The notes beneath the pieces are model-generated. The model was not told the DNA's origin, did not search any database, and saw only the letters and a program-made list of their open reading frames with translations. Positions 16,658-26,158 of a DNA stretch of 64,000 bases are shown here, one piece after another. The stretch is from BP-464 sp963825415 (lineage in GTDB: Bacteria > Actinomycetota > Thermoleophilia > Solirubrobacterales > Solirubrobacteraceae): contig CAWGTD010000003.1 in the NCBI GenBank assembly GCA_963825415.1, positions 62,001-126,000 of the forward strand, given 5' to 3'. Numbering within the stretch: position 1 is the first letter of the stretch; every line of letters starts with the position of its first letter. Both the position numbers and the translations under genes were made by a program.

Positions 16658-18487
16658 ATGTCTGACTCCGGACACCTCGTCATGCGAGCATGGTCCATCG
16701 CATTCGGTCCCCGAACCGTGCCGCCGCTCGCCGCGCTCGTCGCCGCGCTCCTGCTGTGCGCGGTTCCCGCCGCGGCGGCGCAACTGACGCTCTCCCCCAG
16801 CCCCGGGACGCCGGCCGCCTCGCCGAAGACCTCGATCAGCATCCTCGGCGTCGCTCCGGGCCGGGTCCGCTCGGTCACGGTGGTCGGAGCGAGCAGCGGT
16901 GCGCATGCCGGCCGCATCCGCCGTGTCTCCGACGACCGCGGCGTCGTGTTCGCGCCGGACGATGCGTTCAACCAGGGCGAGCGGGTGCGCGTCGTCGTGC
17001 GCGTCCGCGGCCGCCGCGCGGTGCGCTTCTCGTTCGCGATCGCGCGCCTCGGGCCGATCCCGCCGGTGATCAACCTCACCGCCACCCAGCCCGACAAGCT
17101 CCAGCAGTTCGTCTCCGAGCCGAACCTGATGCCGCCGCGGATCACCGTGCTCAAGCCGGCGCCGACGCTGGCCGGAAACATCTTCCTGACGCCGCTTCCG
17201 TCACCGGTCGTGCACCCGGGGAGCACCCAGACGGTGACCATCAAGCCGGTCGGCCCGGGCGGCCCGATGATCATCGACGCCAGCGGGCGGCTCGTCTGGT
17301 TCAGGCAGATCGCGCTGCCGAACGTCGCCGCGAACCTGAGGGTCCAGCGCTACCGCGGCCGCCGGGTGCTGACGTGGTGGCAGGGCCCGGTCACGTTCGC
17401 CGCCTTCGGGCTCGGCGTCGGGGTGATCGCCGACTCCTCCTACAAGACGATCCGCACGGTGCACGCGGGCAACGGCTACGAGATGGACCTCCACGAGTTC
17501 TCGCTCACCCCGGAGGGCGACGCGCTGTTCACGATCTACTCGCCCGTGATGGTGCACCTGCCCGGCACCCCCGCGGGCAAGCTCTCCCCGCTGCTCGACG
17601 CGATCGTCCAGCAGGTCGACGTCCGCACCGGGCTCGTGACCTGGGAATGGCACGCGCTCGGCCACATACCGCTCGCGGAGTCCTACGCGACGCCGGAGAA
17701 CAGCGCGTCCTACGACGCCTTCCACTTCAACTCGGTCCAGCCGCTAGCCAAGAACCGCGTGCTCGTCTCAGCGCGTGACACGTCGGCCGTCTACGAGGTC
17801 GAGCGCGCGACCGGCCGCATCCGCTGGACGCTCGGTGGCAAGGCGAGCGACTTCCGCCTCGGGCCCGGGGCCCGATTCTGGTTCCAGCATCACGCGCAGA
17901 TGCGCGCCGGCAACCGCATCAGCGTCTTCGACGACGAGGCCGGCCCGCCGCAGAAGGCGCCCGCTTCGCGCGGGCTGGTCCTCGCGCTCGACCAGCGCCG
18001 CCGGACCGCACGCGTGGTCCGCCAGTACCACCGCGCCCCCGACACGTCGGCACAGAGCGAGGGCAGCGTCCAGCAGCTTCCGGGCGGCGACGCGTTCGTG
18101 GGCTTCGGCTCGACCCCGTTCTTCTCGCAGTTCTCGCCGACCGGCAAGCTGCTCTTCGACGCGAGCCTGCCGGAGGACGACGGCAGCTACCGCGTCTACC
18201 GCTTCGACTGGACCGGCACGCCGAACACCCTGCCCGCGATCGCTGCAAAACGGGTCGATGAGTCGACTGTCGCGATCTACGCGAGCTGGAACGGCGCCAC
18301 CGGCGTGGCAAGTTGGGAGGTCCTCGCTGGGCAGTTCGTGGAATCGCTCGCCCCGGTCACGTGGCGGCCGAGCACCGGCTTCGAGACGCGCATCGACGTG
18401 CAGAGCAATGCCAACGCGTTCGCCGTGCTTGCGCGCGGCGCGGACGGCCGGATCCTCGCCACGTCGCCTGTGGTCGGGGCTCCGTGA
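16658..18487 (+). CDS. secreted arylsulfotransferase (ASST) family protein
   Basis: The product is 609 residues. The ATG at 16682 gives a tighter signal peptide (ending AVPAAAA) and is a possible alternative start. The central beta-propeller contains ASST-type elements: MIIDASGRLVWF, YEMDLHEFSLTPEGDALF, SYDAFHFNSVQPL, RIRWTLGGKASDF, FWFQHHAQM and a late SEGSVQQLPGGDAFVGFG. In the family, conserved histidines at such positions carry the transient sulfo group, moving sulfate between aryl sulfates and phenols. The first 100 residues form a separate beta domain. The stop overlaps the GTG of a sulfatase gene, so sulfate transfer and removal are co-expressed. Confidence 0.85.
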   Translation: MSDSGHLVMRAWSIAFGPRTVPPLAALVAALLLCAVPAAAAQLTLSPSPGTPAASPKTSISILGVAPGRVRSVTVVGASSGAHAGRIRRVSDDRGVVFAPDDAFNQGERVRVVVRVRGRRAVRFSFAIARLGPIPPVINLTATQPDKLQQFVSEPNLMPPRITVLKPAPTLAGNIFLTPLPSPVVHPGSTQTVTIKPVGPGGPMIIDASGRLVWFRQIALPNVAANLRVQRYRGRRVLTWWQGPVTFAAFGLGVGVIADSSYKTIRTVHAGNGYEMDLHEFSLTPEGDALFTIYSPVMVHLPGTPAGKLSPLLDAIVQQVDVRTGLVTWEWHALGHIPLAESYATPENSASYDAFHFNSVQPLAKNRVLVSARDTSAVYEVERATGRIRWTLGGKASDFRLGPGARFWFQHHAQMRAGNRISVFDDEAGPPQKAPASRGLVLALDQRRRTARVVRQYHRAPDTSAQSEGSVQQLPGGDAFVGFGSTPFFSQFSPTGKLLFDASLPEDDGSYRVYRFDWTGTPNTLPAIAAKRVDESTVAIYASWNGATGVASWEVLAGQFVESLAPVTWRPSTGFETRIDVQSNANAFAVLARGADGRILATSPVVGAP

Positions 18488-20094
18488 CACCCCCGAACCT
18501 CGTCCTGCTGATCACAGACCAGCAGCGCGCGCCGCAGCACTGGCCCGCCGATCCTGAATGGCACGCCGCGCTGATGCCCAACGACACCGAGCTCATGCGA
18601 ACCGGCATGAGCTTCACGAGGGCCTTCATCGCCACCGCCATGTGCTCACCGAGTCGCGCCAGCCTTTACACCGGGACGTACCCGTCGCGGCACGGCGTGA
18701 CGTTGACGATGACCCGCGGCGACCTGCTGCCCGACCCGCGCAACCTGCCCGACATCCTGCGAACGGTCGGCCGGATGGCGATCAGCGGCGAGGTCCCGCG
18801 CGGCCGGCTGGCGAAGGCGTTCGGGCGCGGCTTCTTTCGCCTGGGGCCGCGCAGCGGCAACGAGCCCGAGCTTCCGGCGGGCATCCGCACGCTGGCGACG
18901 CTGCTGCGCGAGCGCGGCTACCACGTGGCGCTGAAGGGCAAGTGGCATCTGTCCAAGCCGGTCAACGGACACGCCTGGAGCGCCGCGGACTCGGCTCGCG
19001 TCGAGCGCGACTACGGCTTCGCCGACTGGGACGCCACCGACGCCGGCGGCGACGCCAAGGCCGAGGGGTTCGGCGGCGGCCGCGCCGGGGCTTCGGGCGA
19101 GGGCTACGACGAGGACTACACGCGCAGCATGGAGGCCTGGCTGGGCCGGGCCGACCTCCCCGAGCCGTTCTGCCTCGTGGTGGCGCTCGTCAACCCGCAC
19201 GACGTGCTCGGCCTGCCGTCGTCGTTCGAGCGCGGCGGCTACTCGCTCGACGAGTTCAGCGACCTGCACGTCCCGCTCCCGCCGACGATCGACGAGGACC
19301 TGCGCGACAAGCCGACGGTCCAGGCGATGATGAAGCTCGGCCAGACCTCCTACCTCGGGGCGCTGCGGGGACGCACCGACGAGCAGCGCTACGTCGACTT
19401 CTACGCCCACCTGCACCGCGTGGTCGACGCGAAGATCGGCCGCCTGCTCGCGGCGCTCGGCGACGCCGCCGACCCGGACTCGCTACGCGCGCGCACGGTG
19501 GTGGTGCGCACGTCGGACCACGGCGAGATGGCGCTCTCGCACGGCGGCCTGCGCCAGAAGATGTTCAACGCCTACGAGGAGTCGATCCGGGTACCGCTGG
19601 TCGTCTCGAGCCCGGCGCTCTTCCCCGAGTCGCGCGAGAGCGACGCGCTGGTCTCGCTCGTCGACGTCGTGCCGACGCTGGTCGGCCTGAGCGGCCGCCC
19701 CGAGGACCCCGCGACCTTCGACGGCCACGATCTCGGCCCGCTGCTGAGCGGCGAGCGCGACGGCGTTCGCGACGCGGTCCTGTTCACCTACGACGACCAT
19801 CAGGCCGGCACGGCGTTCCAGGAGGCACCGGGCCAGCCCAACCGCATTCGCTGCGTGCGCGACGCGCGCTGGAAGTACGCGGTGTATCTGGACCCGACCG
19901 GTGGGGTCGGTCCGCAGTACGAGCTCTACGACCTCGACGCCGACCCCGACGAGGCGCTCAACCTGGTGGGCAAGGACACCGGCGTGGGCAAGACCCCGGC
20001 GGCGGGGGACGCGACGCGGCGCATGCACCAGCTGCTCGAGGAGGCGTGCGCGGCGACCCAGACCCTGTCGCCCGCGCTCCCGGCCGCCCGCTGA
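18484..20094 (+). CDS. sulfatase (alkaline phosphatase superfamily, formylglycine-dependent)
   Basis: The product is 536 residues from GTG 18484, which overlaps the ASST stop (GTGA). NLVLLITDQQ supplies the metal-binding Asp (D12). CSPSR at residues 54-58 is the type I sulfatase motif whose Cys54 is converted to formylglycine, LKGKWHLSK gives the Lys and His, and VRTSDHGEM the later Asp-His pair. No signal peptide is visible, so it appears cytoplasmic, unlike its coupled secreted ASST partner. It hydrolyses sulfate esters; the substrate is unknown. A formylglycine-generating enzyme must be encoded elsewhere, as none is in the window. Confidence 0.92.
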   Translation: MTPPNLVLLITDQQRAPQHWPADPEWHAALMPNDTELMRTGMSFTRAFIATAMCSPSRASLYTGTYPSRHGVTLTMTRGDLLPDPRNLPDILRTVGRMAISGEVPRGRLAKAFGRGFFRLGPRSGNEPELPAGIRTLATLLRERGYHVALKGKWHLSKPVNGHAWSAADSARVERDYGFADWDATDAGGDAKAEGFGGGRAGASGEGYDEDYTRSMEAWLGRADLPEPFCLVVALVNPHDVLGLPSSFERGGYSLDEFSDLHVPLPPTIDEDLRDKPTVQAMMKLGQTSYLGALRGRTDEQRYVDFYAHLHRVVDAKIGRLLAALGDAADPDSLRARTVVVRTSDHGEMALSHGGLRQKMFNAYEESIRVPLVVSSPALFPESRESDALVSLVDVVPTLVGLSGRPEDPATFDGHDLGPLLSGERDGVRDAVLFTYDDHQAGTAFQEAPGQPNRIRCVRDARWKYAVYLDPTGGVGPQYELYDLDADPDEALNLVGKDTGVGKTPAAGDATRRMHQLLEEACAATQTLSPALPAAR

Positions 20095-20101
20095 CGCGCC
20101 G

Positions 20102-23100
20102 CTACTTGACCTCGAAGGCGCCTCGCATCCACGGATGGATCCGGCAGAAGTACGCGTACCTGCCGCGCGCCAGGTCCGGCGGGGTTGTTACCTGGAAGAC
20201 GTTGTCGCTCTCGTCGATCGGGTCGTAGCCCAGCGTGCCCGAATCCCAGCGCCCGTCGGCCGTCGGGTAGTTGCCGACGTAGGGCCCGTTGCACGGCCAC
20301 GCGCAGGTCGTGACGGTGTGACGGATGTTCTCCGCCCGATCGACGTCGACGAACCTGATCGGTTTGCCGTAGGTCGTGGTGGCGATCTCGCCGCCCTGAT
20401 CGCTGCCGGCCGTCCGGTTGCCCGGCGAGTAGGTGAAGTCGGCGATCGTCACCGTGCTTGCGGGCTTCTCGGACGGCTGCGTCTTCTCGGGCAGCTCGCA
20501 CGGCCCCTGTTCCAGGACGCCGCACCACGGATCCGGGTGTCCGGTCCAGTGGCGGTTCCAGACGCCCTCGTGGGGATCGACGTCGTCGCGGTGCACGGCG
20601 TCGCGACCGACGACATACGGGTCACAGCTGCCCTGCGGCGGCTGCGCCTTGTCGATGTACATCCCCATGTGGGTCATGACCTTGTACCAGGCGTGGTCGC
20701 GGTTCTCGTAGATGCCGTTGATGCGGATCCGGTCACCCACGTGGATCGGCGCGCGGAAGCCCGGATGGGTTACCTCCATCTGGAAGTCCTCGCTCGGGAA
20801 GACCTTGCGCTGGATCGCGTCGGAGTTGAACAGCAGCGTGCCGGTCGCGCCTTCGCCCGCCTGCGGGCAGGGGTTCGCGGTCGACCCGAGGTTCTCGACG
20901 ATCAGCCGCCGGCCGCCCGGATGCAGGTGGCCGCCCATGCCGATGATCGTGCCGTCGGTGGTCGCGGTCCACGTCGTCGACGGGCCGATCTGGTTGCCGG
21001 GGCCATCCGGCTTGCGCGCGACGTCGTAGGTGCGCCCCATCAGCATCCCGGCCACGTCGTGGACGTCCTTGCCCGTCGCCGCCTTGATGTCCTCGGCGGT
21101 GCCGTGCATGAACTTCACGTCGAGCACCATGTAGGTGAGCAGCGGGGCCGCGGTCTTGTTGTGGATCATGTAGATCATCAGCTGCGGGTTGCCCGCGGGG
21201 ATGAACTGTCCGTAGGTGGGCCCGGTCGGATCGGCCGCGCTGCGCTGGGTGAAGTCGCCCTTGGTCTCCTCGTCGCCGTTGCCGAAGACCCACTCGGTCT
21301 CGCCCTGGTCGAGCCCCGGCACGCGCGTGTAGTTGTCCTCGCCGTTGCCGGGCTGGCTGCGGAACCAGTGCGCATGGTGGATGTGGGCCTCCATGTGCGT
21401 CGGGGTCGAGAGGTCGGCGAAACGCCGCAGGCTCGGCTTGACCGACAGCATGTAGCCGTCGCGGACCGGGATCTCGATGTCCGGCCGGTTCATGTCGTGG
21501 CCGGGCGGGATCAGGTAGGGCCCGAAGTAGAACGTCAGGTTCTCGACGGTTCCCGCGGGCTTGGGCACGTAGCGGTCGCTGCGGTGGGCCATCGCCTTGA
21601 ACATCCCGCCGCCGCGCCCCGGCGTGTGGCTGTGAGCGCTGTGCTCGGCGTCGTCGTCGTTGGCGTGCTCGTCGTACGGCACGGGATCGGTCGGCGGCTC
21701 GTTGCCGATGTCGCAGGCGCTGTCGCCGTGCTCGGTGCACGGGTCGGGCTCCTGGTCGTCGGTCGGGTAGTTGCCCTCGTTGGCGTTGCCGCGCGGGCCG
21801 GTGAGATCGGCGACGGTCCGCGGCCGGTAGGCCACGAGGTAGCCCGAACCGCTGCCGGTGCCGGTCGCGGTGAAGACCGAGCCGCCGGCGACCGAGACGC
21901 CCGCCCACGAGGGCGAGCCGAGCGGCAGCTTGGCGAGCACGGCGCCGGTGGCCGCCTCGCGCGCGATCAAGAAGCCGCTCATGTCGGTGGTGTAGACGAC
22001 GCCGTTGGCGACCGTGGTCGGGTTGAAGTGCAGCGGCCCGACGTCGCTCGAAGCCCAGGCCGGCGTGCCGTCGGCGATGTTCAGCGCCCAGCTCTCGCCG
22101 CCCGTGGTGTTCGGCCCGTACACGCGGTCGGCGTCGACCGCGGTCGAGCCGACGATGCCGCCGACGGTCGGCGTCGGCGGACCGGTCACCTGGCTCCAGA
22201 CGGGGAGCATCTTCTCGCGGTCCAGGGCCCAGTACGTCCCGCTCTTCTGCCCTTCGCCGACCAGCGCCTTGCCGCCCGACTCGAACAGCTGGGGCGACGC
22301 ACCGAAGTCGTAGTCCGGGCCCTCCGTGCGGTTGGAGGTGCCGTTCCACACGTCGCCGGCGGTGGCCTGGAAGGACTTGACGATCGCACCGGTCGCCAGA
22401 TCCATCTGCACGATCGCGTCGGTCGTCGCGGCCGCCTCGGTGTGGTAGGCGTTGCCGGTTCCGACGTAGAGCATCCCGGTCTTGGTGTCGATCGCCGGCG
22501 TGGTCCACACCGCGCCGCCGTCATGGCCCATCGGGACCATGTAGGTCTTCCAGCCCACGGCGCCCGTGGCGGCATCGAGCGCCGACACCGAGCCGCGCAC
22601 CCCCACGTCGGGGTCGGAGGTCTCGCCGTTCTCGCCCGAGATTCCGATGTACACCTTGCCGTCGTGGACGACCGGGCTGCCGAAGACGTCGGCGCCCTTC
22701 TGTGTGTCGAGCAGCTGGTCCCAGAGCAGCTCGCCGGTGTGCAGGTCGTAGGCGACGAGTCGCGGCGCCGAGGGCTCGGCGATCGGCACGAACACGCGGC
22801 CGTCCGCGATCGCAACGCTGCCGTTGGCGGGACCCTCGGCGTGGACCGCCCACCTCAACGCGCCGGTGGCCGCGTTGAGGGCGTGCACCCAGCCGGTCGA
22901 GGTGACGGCGGCGAGGATGCCGTCGGCGACCACCGGCGTACCGGTGAAGTCGCCCTCCGGCGAGAAGTAGCTCCACACCGGGCCGAGCTGCGCGGCATCG
23001 CTTGGCGACGGGCCGGCGGTACCGCCGTCGCGGGTGTTGGAGAGGTCATGGCCGTAGACCGGCCACTCGCCGGGACCGAGCGGCTGGACGTGTGCCATCG

Positions 23101-23518
23101 GCGCGAGGTCGACGGGGTCGGGCGCGGTCGTGCCGAGCGACGGCGGCGCCGCGAGCGAGAGCGGGTTGGGGGTCTCCCCGCCTCCGGTTCCCGGGACCAC
23201 CTGGAGCTCGCCGCTCATCCACGAGTGGATCGTGCAGTGGAACGCGTAGGTGCCGGTCGACAGGCTCTCGACGCCCTCGACGAGCGCCGACTCGTTCGCC
23301 TGAAGCAGGTCGGTGCGGAACAGGCCCTGCTCGGAGACGAGGTCGTGCGGGGCGAGCGTGTCGAGGTTGGTGAAGCGCAGCGTGTCGCCCTGCGGAACCA
23401 CCACGGCGGGGGTGGCGTAGTTCAGCGCCGCCGAGTACGCAGCCTGCTCGGCCTGCGCGGCCGTCGGAGCCACGAACAACGCCACAAACGCCGCCATCGC
23501 GGCCATCGACCGTCTCAT
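20102..23518 (-). CDS. secreted cupredoxin / PQQ-type beta-propeller / copper-domain / cupredoxin fusion
   Basis: The product is 1138 residues. ATG 23518 is chosen because of a strong GGGAGGGG ribosome site and a signal peptide (AAFVALFVAPTAAQA). Domain order: a cupredoxin at about 25-110 with a full type 1 copper ligand set (H58, C95, H98, M101); a PQQ/quinoprotein-like propeller at about 150-560 (blades such as WVHALNAATGALRWAV, LVAYDLHTGELLWDQ); an acidic His-rich linker; a PHM/Nod19-like region with HMEAHIHHAHWF and GGHLHPGGRR; and a second cupredoxin at about 1040-1138 (H1067, C1125, H1128, M1131). It is probably an exported redox protein passing electrons between copper sites and a quinone or other cofactor. 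The reaction is not known. It is divergent from a ferredoxin-reductase gene. Confidence 0.85.
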   Translation of the reverse strand: MRRSMAAMAAFVALFVAPTAAQAEQAAYSAALNYATPAVVVPQGDTLRFTNLDTLAPHDLVSEQGLFRTDLLQANESALVEGVESLSTGTYAFHCTIHSWMSGELQVVPGTGGGETPNPLSLAAPPSLGTTAPDPVDLAPMAHVQPLGPGEWPVYGHDLSNTRDGGTAGPSPSDAAQLGPVWSYFSPEGDFTGTPVVADGILAAVTSTGWVHALNAATGALRWAVHAEGPANGSVAIADGRVFVPIAEPSAPRLVAYDLHTGELLWDQLLDTQKGADVFGSPVVHDGKVYIGISGENGETSDPDVGVRGSVSALDAATGAVGWKTYMVPMGHDGGAVWTTPAIDTKTGMLYVGTGNAYHTEAAATTDAIVQMDLATGAIVKSFQATAGDVWNGTSNRTEGPDYDFGASPQLFESGGKALVGEGQKSGTYWALDREKMLPVWSQVTGPPTPTVGGIVGSTAVDADRVYGPNTTGGESWALNIADGTPAWASSDVGPLHFNPTTVANGVVYTTDMSGFLIAREAATGAVLAKLPLGSPSWAGVSVAGGSVFTATGTGSGSGYLVAYRPRTVADLTGPRGNANEGNYPTDDQEPDPCTEHGDSACDIGNEPPTDPVPYDEHANDDDAEHSAHSHTPGRGGGMFKAMAHRSDRYVPKPAGTVENLTFYFGPYLIPPGHDMNRPDIEIPVRDGYMLSVKPSLRRFADLSTPTHMEAHIHHAHWFRSQPGNGEDNYTRVPGLDQGETEWVFGNGDEETKGDFTQRSAADPTGPTYGQFIPAGNPQLMIYMIHNKTAAPLLTYMVLDVKFMHGTAEDIKAATGKDVHDVAGMLMGRTYDVARKPDGPGNQIGPSTTWTATTDGTIIGMGGHLHPGGRRLIVENLGSTANPCPQAGEGATGTLLFNSDAIQRKVFPSEDFQMEVTHPGFRAPIHVGDRIRINGIYENRDHAWYKVMTHMGMYIDKAQPPQGSCDPYVVGRDAVHRDDVDPHEGVWNRHWTGHPDPWCGVLEQGPCELPEKTQPSEKPASTVTIADFTYSPGNRTAGSDQGGEIATTTYGKPIRFVDVDRAENIRHTVTTCAWPCNGPYVGNYPTADGRWDSGTLGYDPIDESDNVFQVTTPPDLARGRYAYFCRIHPWMRGAFEVK

Positions 23519-23617
23519 GATCCCCTCCCGACACCGCGGACTTGCTGGCCGACGGCGAATTATGCCAGTAAGCGGTGTATCGCGGGCCGGTGATGGCTCC
23601 GCGGCGTTGGCGGTATG

Positions 23618-23635
23618 TTGCACGAAATGGTGCAA
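23618..23635. promoter_or_regulatory. palindrome in divergent promoter region, candidate operator
   Basis: TTGCAC (23618-23623) and GTGCAA (23630-23635) form a perfect six-base inverted repeat with a six-base spacer. It lies 20 bases before the ferredoxin reductase start and about 100 bases from the divergent copper-fusion gene. Its size and position suit a dimeric repressor acting on the reductase-desaturase operon. No regulator gene is adjacent, so the binding protein is unknown. Confidence 0.45.
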
Positions 23636-23654
23636 TGGTCCGGCGAACGAGCAG

Positions 23655-24755
23655 ATGGCTGAGCGCGGCGCGATACCGCAGGTTCCAGCGCTGCAGCGCA
23701 GGGCGCTCCAGGCGCTGCGCAGCCTTTTCACACCGCTGCTGCCAGACGACTACCTGGAGCTGATCAACCCCCTGTGGTCCACGCAGGAGCTTCGCGGGCG
23801 GATCGAGTCGATCGAGCGTGAGACCGACGACGCGGTGACCGTCCTCATCCGCCCGGGCTGGGAGTGGCCGGGCCACGAGCCGGGCCAGTACCTGCGCATC
23901 GGCATGGTGATCGACGGCGTCCACCACTGGCGCGCGTACTCGCTGACCTCCGACCCCGGCCGCCGCGACGGCTGCATCAGCATCACGCCCAAGCTCGTCG
24001 AGGAGGGCAAGGTCTCACCGTTCCTCAACCGCGATGCACGGCCGGGGGCGATCGTCCGCCTCGGTGGCGTCGAGGGCGGCTTCGTGCTGCCCGAGCCGCT
24101 GCCCGAGAAGCTCCTGTTCGTCAGCGCCGGCAGCGGGATCACCCCGATCATGAGCATGCTGCGCTGCCTCGAGCGCCGCGAGCACCTCGGCGACGTCGTG
24201 CACCTGCACTCGGCGCGCACCGAGGACGAGGCGATCTTCGGCGACCAGCTGCGACGGCTGGACGAACGCCATCCGGGCTTTCGCCTGCACCTCCAGCTGA
24301 CCGGGACCGCCGGCCGCCTGACGCCCGATCACTTCGCCGAGCTGTGCCCGGACTGGGACGAGCGCGAGGCGTTCGTCTGCGGCCCGGAGCCGATGCTCGA
24401 CGCGATGACCGAGCACTGGGAGCGCGGCGGCGACTGCGACCGGCTGCACATGGAGCGCTTCCAGCCCTCCGACACGGTCGGCGACGGCGAGCGCGGCGAC
24501 GGCGGCGGGATCCGCTTCCTCGACAGCGACATCGAGGCCGAAAGCGACGGCTCGAAGCCGATCCTGGTCGCCGGCGAGGAGGCCGGCGCCACGCTGCCAT
24601 ACGGCTGCCGCATGGGCATCTGTCACACCTGTGTAGGGAAGCTGTGCTCCGGGCAGGTTCGCGACCTGCGCACCGGCAAGGTCTCGGGCAACGAGGGCGA
24701 GATGGTCCGCACGTGCATCAATGCCCCCGAAGGCCCCGTCGAGATCGCCCTGTGA
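23655..24755 (+). CDS. ferredoxin reductase with FAD, NAD(P)H and 2Fe-2S domains, desaturase electron donor
   Basis: The product is 366 residues from ATG 23655. The FAD-binding barrel shows HWRAYSLTSDP, the NAD(P)H domain SAGSGITPIMSML and VCGPEPMLDAM, and the C-terminal plant-type 2Fe-2S ferredoxin GCRMGICHTCVGKL with a final TCI cysteine. The same order is found in mycobacterial Rv3230c, which supplies electrons to the stearoyl-CoA desaturase DesA3. Here too the next gene, 25 bases downstream, is a DesA3-type desaturase, so the partnership is well supported. A palindrome upstream may regulate both. Confidence 0.93.
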   Translation: MAERGAIPQVPALQRRALQALRSLFTPLLPDDYLELINPLWSTQELRGRIESIERETDDAVTVLIRPGWEWPGHEPGQYLRIGMVIDGVHHWRAYSLTSDPGRRDGCISITPKLVEEGKVSPFLNRDARPGAIVRLGGVEGGFVLPEPLPEKLLFVSAGSGITPIMSMLRCLERREHLGDVVHLHSARTEDEAIFGDQLRRLDERHPGFRLHLQLTGTAGRLTPDHFAELCPDWDEREAFVCGPEPMLDAMTEHWERGGDCDRLHMERFQPSDTVGDGERGDGGGIRFLDSDIEAESDGSKPILVAGEEAGATLPYGCRMGICHTCVGKLCSGQVRDLRTGKVSGNEGEMVRTCINAPEGPVEIAL

Positions 24756-24780
24756 AACCCAACGACAAAGGACCAGCCGC

Positions 24781-26127
24781 ATGGCCACGATGATCGAAAG
24801 CCCACTCACCCGCCTGACCGACGAGCAGATCGAGGAGCTCGGGCGCGAGTTCGACGCGATCCACGACGAGGTCTTCGACGAGCTCGGCGATCGCGACCGG
24901 CGCTACATCACGAGCATGATCGAGATGCAGCGGCGCCTGGTCGTCGCCGGCCGCATCCTGCTGTTCGCCTCGCGCTACCGGCCGACGGCGATCGCCGGGA
25001 CGTCGATGCTCTCGCTGGCCAAGATCCTGGAGAACATGGAGATCGGCCACAACGTGATGCACGGCCAGTGGGACTGGATGAACGACCCCCAGATCAACTC
25101 GTCGACCTGGGACTGGGACTCCGCTTCCACCGCGGAGGCGTGGAAGCACTCGCACAACTACGTCCACCACACGTTCACCAACATCCGCGGCAAGGACCGC
25201 GACCTGGGCTACGAGATCATGCGGATCGACCCGCACCAGAACTGGAACCCGGTCTACCTCTTCCAGCCGCTCTACAACCTGGTTCTGGCGGCGCTGTTCG
25301 AGTGGGGCGTCGCGCTGCACGACCTCGACTTCGAGGCGCTCAAGAAGGGCGAGAAGTCCAAGAAGCAGGTGCGGCGCGAGCTGAAGGGCATGGGCCGCAA
25401 GGCCCGCCAGCAGATCGTCAAGGACTACGTCGCCTTTCCCGCCGTGAGTGCGGCGATCGCCGGCGGGGTCACGTTCGCGGCCAACAAGCTGCAGGGCCGG
25501 GGACGGCGGCGCCGGCTTCCGTTCGGCCGCAAGGGATCGGACGAGGCGGTCGACGCCGCGCTCGCCGCCGCTCGCGAGACGTTCCGCGCGACGCTGCGCG
25601 CCGACGCGACAGCCAACGTCGTACGCAACGTGTGGGCCTACGCGATCATCTTCTGCGGCCACTTCCCCGACCAGACCTACACGTTCAGCCAGGAGGAGAC
25701 CGAGGACGAGTCCCGCGGCGCCTTCTACGTGCGTCAGCTGCTCGGCGCTGCGAACATCGAGGGCACGGCGGCGTTCCACGTTCTCAGCGGCAACCTCGGC
25801 TACCAGGTCGAACACCACCTCTACCCCGACATGCCGAGCACCCGCTACGCGGAGATCGCGCCGCGCGTGAAGGACATCTGCAAGCGCTACGAGCTGCCCT
25901 ACAACAGCGGCCCGTTCCTCAAGCAGCTCGGCGCCGTACAGCGCACGATCGTGCGCCTCGCCTTCCCCGGCGGGCACCCGCGGCCGAAGCCCGGGCCCTA
26001 CCGGGGCGAGGAGGGCGCCGACGCCCCCGCCCCACGCTTCGCGCGCGACGAGCCGGCCGGTGAGAACGGTGCCGGGCCCGAGCAGCCGACCGACGGCGTG
26101 CGCGTCTCGATGCCCGACGACGACTGA
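24781..26127 (+). CDS. DesA3-type membrane fatty acid desaturase
   Basis: The product is 448 residues, starting at ATG 24781 after an AAAGGA ribosome site. The histidine boxes of the DesA3/linoleoyl-type family are present: HNVMH, HSHNYVHH and QVEHH. The first box lies close to a conserved MHGQWDWM stretch. Two membrane spans lie between the second and third boxes. A basic loop (LQGRGRRRRLPFGRKG) and an acidic, Pro-rich C-terminal tail of about 50 residues are additions. With the upstream reductase it should form a complete acyl desaturation system. It is separate in family from the delta-9-type enzyme at 5.0-6.0 kb. Confidence 0.92.
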   Translation: MATMIESPLTRLTDEQIEELGREFDAIHDEVFDELGDRDRRYITSMIEMQRRLVVAGRILLFASRYRPTAIAGTSMLSLAKILENMEIGHNVMHGQWDWMNDPQINSSTWDWDSASTAEAWKHSHNYVHHTFTNIRGKDRDLGYEIMRIDPHQNWNPVYLFQPLYNLVLAALFEWGVALHDLDFEALKKGEKSKKQVRRELKGMGRKARQQIVKDYVAFPAVSAAIAGGVTFAANKLQGRGRRRRLPFGRKGSDEAVDAALAAARETFRATLRADATANVVRNVWAYAIIFCGHFPDQTYTFSQEETEDESRGAFYVRQLLGAANIEGTAAFHVLSGNLGYQVEHHLYPDMPSTRYAEIAPRVKDICKRYELPYNSGPFLKQLGAVQRTIVRLAFPGGHPRPKPGPYRGEEGADAPAPRFARDEPAGENGAGPEQPTDGVRVSMPDDD

Positions 26128-26158
26128 GCGCTGCCGCGGTTGCGCCGCGCTCGCCCGA

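Noticed and set aside
19901..23593. 1230-codon plus-strand frame
   Set aside because: It is antisense to the copper fusion gene, which has copper ligand motifs and a strong ribosome site; no domain is seen in the shadow.
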